Shown: positions 36,930-43,941 of the stretch, piece after piece
Layout: every line of letters starts with the position of its first letter
How positions within the stretch are numbered: the first letter of the stretch is position 1
From: Pseudomonas vlassakiae
GTDB lineage: Bacteria; Pseudomonadota; Gammaproteobacteria; Pseudomonadales; Pseudomonadaceae
Reading direction: 5' to 3'
DNA length: 64,000 bases
Assembly (NCBI RefSeq): GCF_014269035.2
Contig: NZ_JABWRP020000002.1
Coordinates: 248,001-312,000 of the forward strand
Notes under the pieces: generated by a model
The model's database searches: none
Seen by the model: only the letters and a program-made list of their open reading frames with translations
Told to the model about the DNA's origin: nothing
Program-made: the position numbers and the translations under genes

Positions 36930-37622
36930 CTAGCGGTTGCGTAAGGTATCCAGTGCAGGTGACCAGACGTTATGTCCGCAGCGTTCACAGACGACTGAAT
37001 CCTGAGGCTCATGGAAGACTGGGAAGCCGCAGCTGACGCAGCAATGTAGGCCAGCGTTCGGCGGCGCTAGGTACTCTGGACGATGTTCGACTGGCAGCAC
37101 TGATAACCCTGGCCGGGTGTCATCTGGCCCATAGAAATACAAACTAAGATCGCCATCAGTTTCCAATAGGCCCAGTCGAACCTGGCCGAGATGCTCCACG
37201 CCTTGTTGGCGCAGCTCCATGAAGAGCTCGTTCGACGAAATGTTCAAATTTCGCAGGGAATGGATCTCGTACATGCCGTCCTTTACGACCGTGATGGGTA
37301 ATCCATCGATCCAGGCCTCGCATGTTCTGCTGCGTCTCATCATATAGACGGTTCCGCGATAGAGCAGCAAAAGCGTGAGGAAAACCAATGCAACCGGAAG
37401 GAGGGGTACATCTTCGTAGAAAGTCACATCGCCTGCGGCTGAGCCCAAGGTGAGGATCACCACGAGCTCGAATCGGGAGAGCTGCCTGATTCCGCGTCGA
37501 CCACTGAACTTCAAGAAGAAGAACACGGCTAGGAATGCTGCAGAAACCCGCAAGGCAACCTCTAGGAGGAAGGTCATTGGAAATTCGCCTATCAGCATCC
37601 GTTGCAGATCGAATGTGACCAT
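36930..37622 (-). CDS. DUF421 (YetF-like) membrane protein with zinc ribbon
   Basis: 230 residues, ATG at 37622 behind GGAACAGAGA. Three membrane segments (VALRVSAAFLAVFFFLK, LSRFELVVILTLGSAAG, LLPVALVFLTLLLLY) lead to the soluble DUF421 domain (RTCEAWIDGLPITVVKDG, ISSNELFMELRQQGV). An extra C-terminal four-Cys ribbon (CCVSCGFPVF, VCERCGHNVW) extends the usual protein. Function of the family is poorly known. Confidence 0.8.
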   Translation of the reverse strand: MVTFDLQRMLIGEFPMTFLLEVALRVSAAFLAVFFFLKFSGRRGIRQLSRFELVVILTLGSAAGDVTFYEDVPLLPVALVFLTLLLLYRGTVYMMRRSRTCEAWIDGLPITVVKDGMYEIHSLRNLNISSNELFMELRQQGVEHLGQVRLGLLETDGDLSLYFYGPDDTRPGLSVLPVEHRPEYLAPPNAGLHCCVSCGFPVFHEPQDSVVCERCGHNVWSPALDTLRNR

Positions 37623-37719
37623 TCTCTGTTCCTTTTTTTAGTTATTGATCGAGCATCGGGTAGGCCGCTTCCCTAGCGCTTACTCGTTCGTTGTAGAGAG
37701 CCTTGAGATCAAAAGAAGA

Positions 37720-38109
37720 TCAATTCCGGTCGCGTTCGACCACGAAGCCTTCGCGTCTGAGTAGCTCTAGATTGGTCGGTTTAAGGGATAGGTGCGTCAG
37801 ATCATCAACTTCGAACCAACGACACTCGACGATCTCATGCGAAGGAGTGGGCGCCGCTGACTGGCTGACAGTCATTCGGTAGAGCCAGTGCTCTTCGTTG
37901 GTGAGGATATGGTGACCCAGAAACTGAGCGCCGGTCAGTTGCAGGCATGTCTCTTCTTGCAATTCGCGGCTCGCAGCCTCGAACTGGGTTTCCCCTGGAT
38001 CAATCTTCCCGCCTGGTAACGACCACTCAGGTGCCTCTTTTCGTACAAGGAGAATTTTGCTCTCCTGCAGGCAGATGACAGTGGCGTGCATTTCTCGTGC
38101 TTGGTTCAT
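37720..38109 (-). CDS. NUDIX hydrolase
   Basis: 129 residues from the ATG at 38109, with GGAG upstream. The Nudix box GGKIDPGETQFEAASRELQEE is complete except that the usual Gly after the last Glu-x is Cys (ETCL). N-terminal strand ATVICLQESKILLVRK and WSLPGGK support an MutT-like nucleoside diphosphate-linked hydrolase, substrate unknown. Confidence 0.87.
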   Translation of the reverse strand: MNQAREMHATVICLQESKILLVRKEAPEWSLPGGKIDPGETQFEAASRELQEETCLQLTGAQFLGHHILTNEEHWLYRMTVSQSAAPTPSHEIVECRWFEVDDLTHLSLKPTNLELLRREGFVVERDRN

Positions 38110-38364
38110 CATGGCTCCTCCGCTATGCAGGGAAGGCCTTGCGAGCACGCCAAAGTTCATGCGAGGCGTTGAACGGTTTCACTGGTGACCTCGGCAGTGC
38201 CAATATCTGTACTGCCTTGGGCCTTCAGTATGCCTAGGACTAGCAAATGCCCAGGTCGATGGAACCTGGCCATGCGGCTGCGTCACATTGCATATCCCCG
38301 GAAGGGGCTAAGAGCCATACCATAGAACGCGACATTGAATGATTAACTACGCAGAGGTAACCAA

Positions 38365-38574
38365 ATGAAGCGAACACTGCTGGGAATGGCGGAAGCAGGT
38401 GAGCCTCTTCTGAAGCAAGCGCTGGAGGCTATCCGAGCCCACAACGAGGCAATAGCACAGGGACGACCAGAAGCTGATCTCGAGCGCCTTCGCGTCCAGG
38501 CGGATCACCTGTACCAGACCGTGATTGACTACCAACTGCACAAAGTCGGTGCTCTCGGCGAGCCAGTGCACTAA
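38365..38574 (+). CDS. Small repeated-family protein, copy 1
   Basis: 69 residues, ATG behind GAGG. Pattern LKQALEAIRAHNEAIAQG then LERLRVQADHLYQTVIDYQL. Three further paralogues are at 38744, 52717 and 56667. The common core is an amphipathic helix pair ending in a YQL motif. Not recognised; possibly a regulator or partner of other island proteins. Confidence 0.7.
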   Translation: MKRTLLGMAEAGEPLLKQALEAIRAHNEAIAQGRPEADLERLRVQADHLYQTVIDYQLHKVGALGEPVH

Positions 38575-38605
38575 TCCGACATGTGCCGTCATCAGACCAC
38601 TAAAC

Positions 38606-38636
38606 ATAGCAATTCTGATAGCAATTCTGATAGCAA
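38606..38636 (+). repeat. 12-bp tandem repeat
   Basis: ATAGCAATTCTG occurs twice in tandem (38606, 38618) followed by a partial third ATAGCAA, between two paralogous small genes. Confidence 0.8.
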
Positions 38637-38743
38637 GGCTGCGCTAAACAAATCTGCCCTCCGGCATAGCGTCCGAAAACGGTACAGCAGAAGCTAACCT
38701 AGAGGCTATGGTTCAGCTAATCCCATTGACCCAGAGGACTATC

Positions 38744-38956
38744 ATGATGGCGAAGGAACCCAACAACGTTCTGCCTCCTGATCATCCGATGTACACCGAT
38801 GCCGTGGAGGCTATGAAACGTTATCACCAGGCGCAAGCCAACGGTGTCAGCGGGGCGGAGCTTGAGCGCCTGCGGCTGTTGGCTGAGCATAGGTTTCAGG
38901 CCGTTACTGACTATCAGCTGCGCGCACTTGGCGGCCCATCCGAGACTAGTCACTAG
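38744..38956 (+). CDS. Small repeated-family protein, copy 2
   Basis: 70 residues from the ATG at 38744, with GAGG 6 bases upstream. DAVEAMKRYHQAQANG and LERLRLLAEHRFQAVTDYQLRALG align with copy 1 at 38365, 170 bp upstream, and with copies at 52717 and 56667. It is closest to the last two in its N-terminal PDHPMYTDAVEA. Confidence 0.72.
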   Translation: MMAKEPNNVLPPDHPMYTDAVEAMKRYHQAQANGVSGAELERLRLLAEHRFQAVTDYQLRALGGPSETSH

Positions 38957-39071
38957 TAAAAGCCACCTAACGCCGTAACACTTGGTCAAGGGGTGCCGCT
39001 TGGAAGGCCAAGTCGTTCTAGCGGCATGGGGTAATTTGAGAGGAGAAAAAGTGAGAAATCGTGGGCGTAGC

Positions 39072-39165
39072 GCGGCGGCGTGACGGATGGAAGCCCGAAG
39101 GGCCGAGACGTCGCTAGGCGCTGGCTCGGTTCACGACAGCCGGGCCAGGGAGGGCACCCCCTCAT
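39072..39165. repeat. Structured repeat element, copy B
   Basis: Second copy of the element at 35325: GATGGAAGCCCG, AGGGCCGAGAC, a variable hairpin, then CACGACAGCC followed by GGGCC. It lies 5 bp from the stop of the minus-strand gene at 39170, the same relation as copy A. Confidence 0.6.
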
Positions 39166-39169
39166 TGCT

Positions 39170-39502
39170 CTACAGGGCTTTCAACATACGCTCCAGTGTC
39201 TGATGCTCCCAAGTCGATAACAGAGCAACCGGATCTGTCCGGTCACCAGGATCGAAATCCCAGCGCTGCCCATCCGGGCTAACGCACCGCTCGCAATAGT
39301 CCAGCTCATCACAGTCGTTGTAGATCGTGATCCGCCATCCCTCTATATCCACTTCGAAGTGGCAGGCGTTAACCTGCTCCCAGGACTGGCTGCCAATCTT
39401 GGTCATTGTCCGGCGCCCGAACACCGCCTCTCGCAACACCTGGCTGACGTCCCGCGCCGTCAAAGCGCCTGACGGTACGTCGTGCTGGTTATGTTCAGTC
39501 AT
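39170..39502 (-). CDS. Hypothetical protein of a Pseudomonas small family
   Basis: 110 residues from the ATG at 39502 (MTEHNQHDVP). LTARDVSQVLREAVFGRR, then a beta-rich section WRITIYNDCDELDYCERC and a Trp-rich end. I recall similar proteins in Pseudomonas under DUF7693, without known function. The long open frame upstream is not used. Confidence 0.6.
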   Translation of the reverse strand: MTEHNQHDVPSGALTARDVSQVLREAVFGRRTMTKIGSQSWEQVNACHFEVDIEGWRITIYNDCDELDYCERCVSPDGQRWDFDPGDRTDPVALLSTWEHQTLERMLKAL

Positions 39503-39797
39503 ACGCTGCCTGTGACTCTCAGTGATCAGCCATCGATAATACCCTGTGTCAAAGAGGCTCCGGAAAACACGCAGGGTAGGGGAGTTTGGTGGATGTAGCG
39601 ACAGGAAGAGGCAGGAGTACAAATGTGCTCCATGGCGCTAGTGAAAGCTGGCTTGCTCCGTCTCGTGCATGCAGCCGGCAGGTTGCGCTGCCTCCCACGA
39701 ACGACAGTTCAGGCAATGTGGCGATCCGTCTTCTTCCGGTATGAAGCCTTTAAGTCATATCCGGTGTCCTTCATGTATCGCCCACGAGATCTGCGCT

Positions 39798-40124
39798 ATG
39801 CATCCAACGACACCAGACGGACGCTATTTTGTTGTCAAAGGTCAGCTCTGGCGCTGCACGAACCCTTCGCTGACTGAGCAAGAGCGGCAACGCCTTGTGC
39901 ATGACCTGATGGATGCTCGACGAGATGTCAAAGAGGCCAAGCGCGCTGACGATTTGAGGATGCTCAGTTCTGCGCGTGCGCGAGTGAATGCTGCCAAGGT
40001 AGAACTGGGCGAGCGGGGGCCCGTTTGGTGGGACGACGGCAGCCCGGACTACAATCGCTGTCGGATAGACCATTCGCCATACGCTGATTGGTACAACGCT
40101 TTGGATGCCACAAAGGGTGAGTAA
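39798..40124 (+). CDS. Conserved hypothetical protein of accessory regions
   Basis: 108 residues from the ATG at 39798 (MHPTTPDGRYFVVKG). Conserved features are PDGRYFVVKGQLWRCTNPSL, a helical LVHDLMDARRDVKEAK, and RGPVWWDDGSPDYNR followed by SPYADWY. I recall this as a widespread small protein of unknown function. Its stop overlaps the next start (TAATG). Confidence 0.7.
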   Translation: MHPTTPDGRYFVVKGQLWRCTNPSLTEQERQRLVHDLMDARRDVKEAKRADDLRMLSSARARVNAAKVELGERGPVWWDDGSPDYNRCRIDHSPYADWYNALDATKGE

Positions 40125-41302
40125 TGTACGTCGAAAAGACCTTCACACCTCAACAGCTATTTGAAATGGTGTGGGAGCGACCTGTTCTCATCATCGCAAA
40201 GGAAATAGGTGTCTCGGATGTGGGCTTGTCGAAGGCCTGCCGCAAAGCGGGCATTACGCTGCCTACCCGGGGTCACTGGGCCAAGCCGGTCTCGGAGCGC
40301 CCGCGTCGTCCGAAGCCTCCAGCCTCTACCACGCCTGTCACGTTTCACGTTCTCAATGTCGAGAAGGCTGCCAAGCTGAGACCAGAAAATTTGGTCAAAG
40401 ACCCAAAGATGTTGATCGTGCCAACGGAGTTATCTGATCCCCATCCGTTGGTAAAAAAATGGCTTAGTGCAGCGAGCAAGGCCAAAGAGCTCAACAGTGC
40501 ACTGGTATTTGACAAAACCAAGGTATTGAGCTCGCACATATCCCGGAATGAGGTGGATCGCTGCGCGCTTCTCTACGACAGCTTGATCAAAGCCAGTGAG
40601 TCGTTGGGGTACAGCTGGGGTGTAGGTAGTAAAGGTAGTTTCGTACGAGTTGACGGGGAAGAGCTACTGATCACGATCCAAGAGCGCATAAAGCGCTTCG
40701 ATATTCCACCGCCTGCTCCTAAACCTATCAAGCCTGGCCAGCGATGGGAGCCTGATTTTGCCGCGATGAGGGCCGCTCGCTTTGGATGGGAACCCACTGG
40801 TGTGTTTTCCCTTATGGTCGATGCGCGATCCGAGGTACTCATTCAAAAAACTTGGACTGACAGCAAGACAGGAAAGCTTGAGTCGAAGCTTGGTCAGATC
40901 GTGACAGGTTTCGTTCGTATTGCCGCTTCCGTGAAAGCCCAACGATTATGCGATGAAGCTAGTCGCCGCCGAAGGGCAGAAGAGGAGCGGGTGCGTAAAG
41001 AGGGCATTGACCAGCAGCGTCGGTTGGACAAGCTGCGTCAGAATCTGATGAAAAATCTGGAAAGCTGGGAGCGCGCTCAGCGGCTGCGAGCGTTCATCCA
41101 GGCGACAGTCGAAGCTTCGCATAAGGATGAAGCAACTCAAATTTCATTGGCGATGTGGGTTAGCTGGGCTGCCCAACAAGTTGAGCTGCTTGATCCATTA
41201 AAAGTTGATATCCCGAAAGTTATTGACCTATCTGTGGACTTACCGAGCTCAGAATACGGTTACTGGAGCAGTAGCAAGCAAGTCGAGGACTGGTGGCCCT
41301 GA
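40124..41302 (+). CDS. Hypothetical protein with N-terminal helix-turn-helix
   Basis: 392 residues, coupled by TAATG overlap to the preceding gene. The N-terminus is a helix-turn-helix of a type often found in integrative elements: LFEMVWERPVLIIAKEIGVSDVGLSKACRKAGI, then LPTRGHWAKP. A middle domain of unknown fold and a long Arg/Glu-rich coiled-coil-like helix (about 290-330) follow. It probably binds DNA. The role is not known. Confidence 0.7.
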   Translation: MYVEKTFTPQQLFEMVWERPVLIIAKEIGVSDVGLSKACRKAGITLPTRGHWAKPVSERPRRPKPPASTTPVTFHVLNVEKAAKLRPENLVKDPKMLIVPTELSDPHPLVKKWLSAASKAKELNSALVFDKTKVLSSHISRNEVDRCALLYDSLIKASESLGYSWGVGSKGSFVRVDGEELLITIQERIKRFDIPPPAPKPIKPGQRWEPDFAAMRAARFGWEPTGVFSLMVDARSEVLIQKTWTDSKTGKLESKLGQIVTGFVRIAASVKAQRLCDEASRRRRAEEERVRKEGIDQQRRLDKLRQNLMKNLESWERAQRLRAFIQATVEASHKDEATQISLAMWVSWAAQQVELLDPLKVDIPKVIDLSVDLPSSEYGYWSSSKQVEDWWP

Positions 41303-41375
41303 TTTTCATTAGGGTGTGAACTAAAACTGCGTTAGGATTCTCTACAGGTCATTCACCCCATTTAGGAGTATTCGC

Positions 41376-41741
41376 ATGTCGCGCTTGGCAGAGTTCCGTC
41401 AGCTTGAGCAAAAGTTGGCAGCCCAGTTGGCTGAACTGGAAGCCCTGAAAGGCTCCAGCGAGCTGCAAAAAGAAATTGAGTTTGAGACCAAACTGCGCGA
41501 CCTGTTGGCCAAGTATGGCTACAGCCTCCGGGACATCATTAACATCTTGGATCCCCAAGCGGGCCGCCGCGCAGCCGCTCCTGCTGCTACAGAAAAAGCA
41601 CCGCGCCGTGAACGGCAGGTAAAGCAGTATAAGAACCCGCATGATGGCCAAATCATCGAAACCAAGGGCGGCAACCACAAGCTGCTGAAGGAGTGGAAAG
41701 CGCAGTACGGTTCTGATGTTGTCGAGTCGTGGGTTTCCTAA
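41376..41741 (+). CDS. MvaT/TurA-family xenogeneic silencer, copy 1
   Basis: 121 residues, ATG behind TTAGGAG. N-terminal coiled-coil oligomerisation region (MSRLAEFRQLEQKLAAQL, EIEFETKLRDLLAKYG) and C-terminal AT-minor-groove DNA-binding domain with KQYKNPHDGQIIETKGGNHK and LKEWKAQYG, the MvaT hallmark including the Arg/Lys-Gly-Gly-Asn loop. Such proteins coat AT-rich foreign DNA and silence it. The island thus brings its own H-NS-like protein. A terminator follows. Confidence 0.93.
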   Translation: MSRLAEFRQLEQKLAAQLAELEALKGSSELQKEIEFETKLRDLLAKYGYSLRDIINILDPQAGRRAAAPAATEKAPRRERQVKQYKNPHDGQIIETKGGNHKLLKEWKAQYGSDVVESWVS

Positions 41742-41762
41742 GATTCGATCGAAGTTTGAATG

Positions 41763-41789
41763 AAAAAACGGCCTGATAGGCCGTTTTTT
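41763..41789 (+). terminator. Terminator of MvaT-like copy 1
   Basis: AAAAAACGGCCT and AGGCCGTTTTTT form a 12-bp perfect stem around GAT, 22 bp after the stop. It works on both strands. Confidence 0.92.
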
Positions 41790-42378
41790 GCGTGTGACCC
41801 CCACTGCAGCAGCCCTAGTTTTGTGCGATCCCGAAAGGATTTAGCGGGGTGCATACCCACCACGTGCTAGGACATCCTGCCTCTTTCCAACGGCGGTTCG
41901 GATTACATAGGCTTCATCATTTACTGCGCACCCGCGCACCTCACTTCAATCTAGCCGTTTAAAGCATTGAGCAAGTGCCAAGGTTTCCCCATGGTTCAAC
42001 TCGGCATCCGCCTGGCGGCCATCTATTTCAAAAGTCACGGTGACGGCTGAGTCGGCCTAGTCATGGGGTGGCTCCATTCTGGGCTATCGGTAGTATGGTG
42101 GCCGCTTCCGAAGCGCGTAGACCAAAAGTCTTAGTAGGGGGGTAGACTCGCTTTGCCACATGGGGGTGGTGATGGTGTTCGACCGACTGCAGACATCAAT
42201 TTATCGGCTCATCGCAGGGTGTTTGAGCACCCAGTCTGATTTCCGCTATTGGCCGCTTCGGCGTCCGATGATGGTGCATCTACCTGGCTGGGGCGCTGAG
42301 CCGACGCTTTTCGGTATGCCGCACCTGAACGTGTGCCTAAACTAGTCTTCGAAGGCCTGGCATCAACGGGGGTGGGAT
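41790..42378. other. Intergenic stretch before the DUF2384-type gene
   Basis: About 590 bp with no intact gene. A minus-strand remnant of about 33 codons (ending near 41949) reads FEIDGRQADAELNHGETLA, protein-like but cut off at its 5' side by a stop. The rest shows no structure I can name. Confidence 0.4.
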
Positions 42379-42567
42379 GTGCAAGGTTTTGATCTGTTGT
42401 GGCAAAAGGCGGAGCAGGTGTTTGGCGACAAAGCCAAGGCAGCTGTGTGGTTGTCGACGCCAAAGCACTCATTCAACGGCATGACAGCAATTGATTTTGT
42501 GAAAGACCAGAAAAGCTTGGAGCGGGTGATGGAGGTGCTGACCCAAATCGAGCATGGATATGCTTGA
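42379..42567 (+). CDS. Stand-alone MbcA/ParS-type toxin-binding domain
   Basis: 62 residues from a GTG behind GGGGGTGGG. The whole protein is a DUF2384-type domain (AEQVFGDKAKAAVWLSTPKHSFNG and VLTQIEHGYA), lacking an XRE or other DNA-binding part. It is the C-terminal half of the protein at 26252 in domain terms. A palindrome of the same type as at 27205 follows 16 bp after its stop. No RES-type toxin is adjacent. Confidence 0.65.
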   Translation: MQGFDLLWQKAEQVFGDKAKAAVWLSTPKHSFNGMTAIDFVKDQKSLERVMEVLTQIEHGYA

Positions 42568-42583
42568 AAACGCGTCCGAAAAA

Positions 42584-42599
42584 CTAAGCTATAGCTTAG
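42584..42599. promoter_or_regulatory. Palindrome shared with the 27-kb locus
   Basis: CTAAGCT-AT-AGCTTAG, a perfect 7-bp-arm dyad with 2-bp spacer, the same arms as at 27205-27220. It follows the DUF2384-type gene. A second dyad (CTGAAAAACC ... GGTTTTTCTG) is 26 bp further on. Confidence 0.6.
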
Positions 42600-42955
42600 A
42601 TATTCGTCTTCCCTCGCTCATGATCTGAAAAACCTAAAGTATTGTTTGGTTTTTCTGACAATGTTGAAAGTAACACCTCGCGGCGATTGCCTTTCCATCG
42701 GATTCACACCGCGATGGTGATGCTTGCGGCTGTAGGTAGAGTCAAGGTATGGCCGGATAGGCTTAACGGAAAATGGTGTAGAGGTCGGTAATGTAGGAAT
42801 GCGTCTAACTGAGCCTCGGGGGGCAAATGCCTCTGCCATTTATGAACAAAATCCGGCAATGCAAGAGTGTCGCGAATCTGTTTTCGGATATGCATCGGGG
42901 TGATAGCAGTTTGAGCAAGGGTCAGATGCCTAGCGCCGAACTCATTTTTTCTCAG

Positions 42956-43531
42956 TCAACGCCAAAGCGTAGCTAGAAATCCAACCACTAGTCCGGTAGC
43001 AGCACTTGCCGCAATCCACCAGCTACTGATCAGACCTGAGTGCCAAACTTTGGCTGCCAGCATGCCGAAGCTGGCAATCCCTGCGACCCACTTAAAACGT
43101 GTTGCGACTTCAGATACACGACCGATAACCATAAAACTAGCGATGAGGCTTGATTGTAAGCTATTTGGTATCTTTCGAAATATTCTTCCGAATTTTGTTA
43201 CTTTATAGCAGCTGTAGTAAGAATTACGTCCGTAAAGATTTACCGGGTATTGGGCGTTTTTTATTATTTTGAGCTTGAAGGCAAGTTCGATTGATTTGTT
43301 ACGGTGAAACCTCCAATTTGCTGCAATTTTTTGTTCGTGGTGCGATGCTTTCATTTCCAGCGGCGAGTCGCAGTCAAACAAAACTTCGCAACCCATTATG
43401 CGATTTGCTTCGCTATTAAGTCGCGAGTGATGATGTTGCGTTAACCCTACTCCACGGTCTATCAGATCTATGATGCAAGCTATCAAGTGTCGTCTCATCC
43501 AGATTGTAAAACTACGATTTACTTTTGGCAT
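42956..43531 (-). CDS. Hypothetical protein with C-terminal membrane helices
   Basis: 191 residues, AT-rich. The N-terminal ~140 residues are soluble and basic; two hydrophobic stretches (VAGIASFGMLAAKVW and WWIAASAATGLVVGFLATLW) form the C-terminus. Not recognised. Its composition differs from both neighbours, suggesting separate acquisition. Confidence 0.6.
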   Translation of the reverse strand: MPKVNRSFTIWMRRHLIACIIDLIDRGVGLTQHHHSRLNSEANRIMGCEVLFDCDSPLEMKASHHEQKIAANWRFHRNKSIELAFKLKIIKNAQYPVNLYGRNSYYSCYKVTKFGRIFRKIPNSLQSSLIASFMVIGRVSEVATRFKWVAGIASFGMLAAKVWHSGLISSWWIAASAATGLVVGFLATLWR

Positions 43532-43760
43532 TGGTCAGGGGGTCTTTGTTTGAAATTTTTATGTTGTGATACGCAGAAATGAAAGTTCTTACTCGCACAA
43601 AAAACCTATTCTTTCGTTCCCTCGAAACAGGTTTGGAGCCCTGGCAGCTGTCTCGCCCTGCAACCTAGCCCAGTCCCATTATCGCTGTCCAGTGGAACAC
43701 AGCGTGTTCCTGTCGGTCGTCTCCATACGCACAACCACGTCGTGAGTGCGGGCTTAGCGC

Positions 43761-43865
43761 TGTACGAAATGTATTCGAGCGAAGGCCAAGCTAGGCAAAA
43801 CAGTCGGGCAAGCTTCCACGCCCGTTTTCAACGCAGCATGGGAGAGTTCGGATGCATTTCGTACA
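43761..43865. promoter_or_regulatory. Long inverted repeat upstream of the helicase gene
   Basis: TGTACGAAATG (43761-43771) and its exact complement CATTTCGTACA (43855-43865) are 83 bp apart; the similarity continues inward with mismatches to about 19 bp per arm. It stands 77 bp before the helicase start and may be a paired operator or the trace of a small excised element. Confidence 0.45.
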
Positions 43866-43941
43866 GAGTCTAGAGCGGTCTGGCGTAGCCTGATGGCACT
43901 CGCCCTCTGGTAAACTCCCGGTTTTTCGGTGTGGTTGGCGG

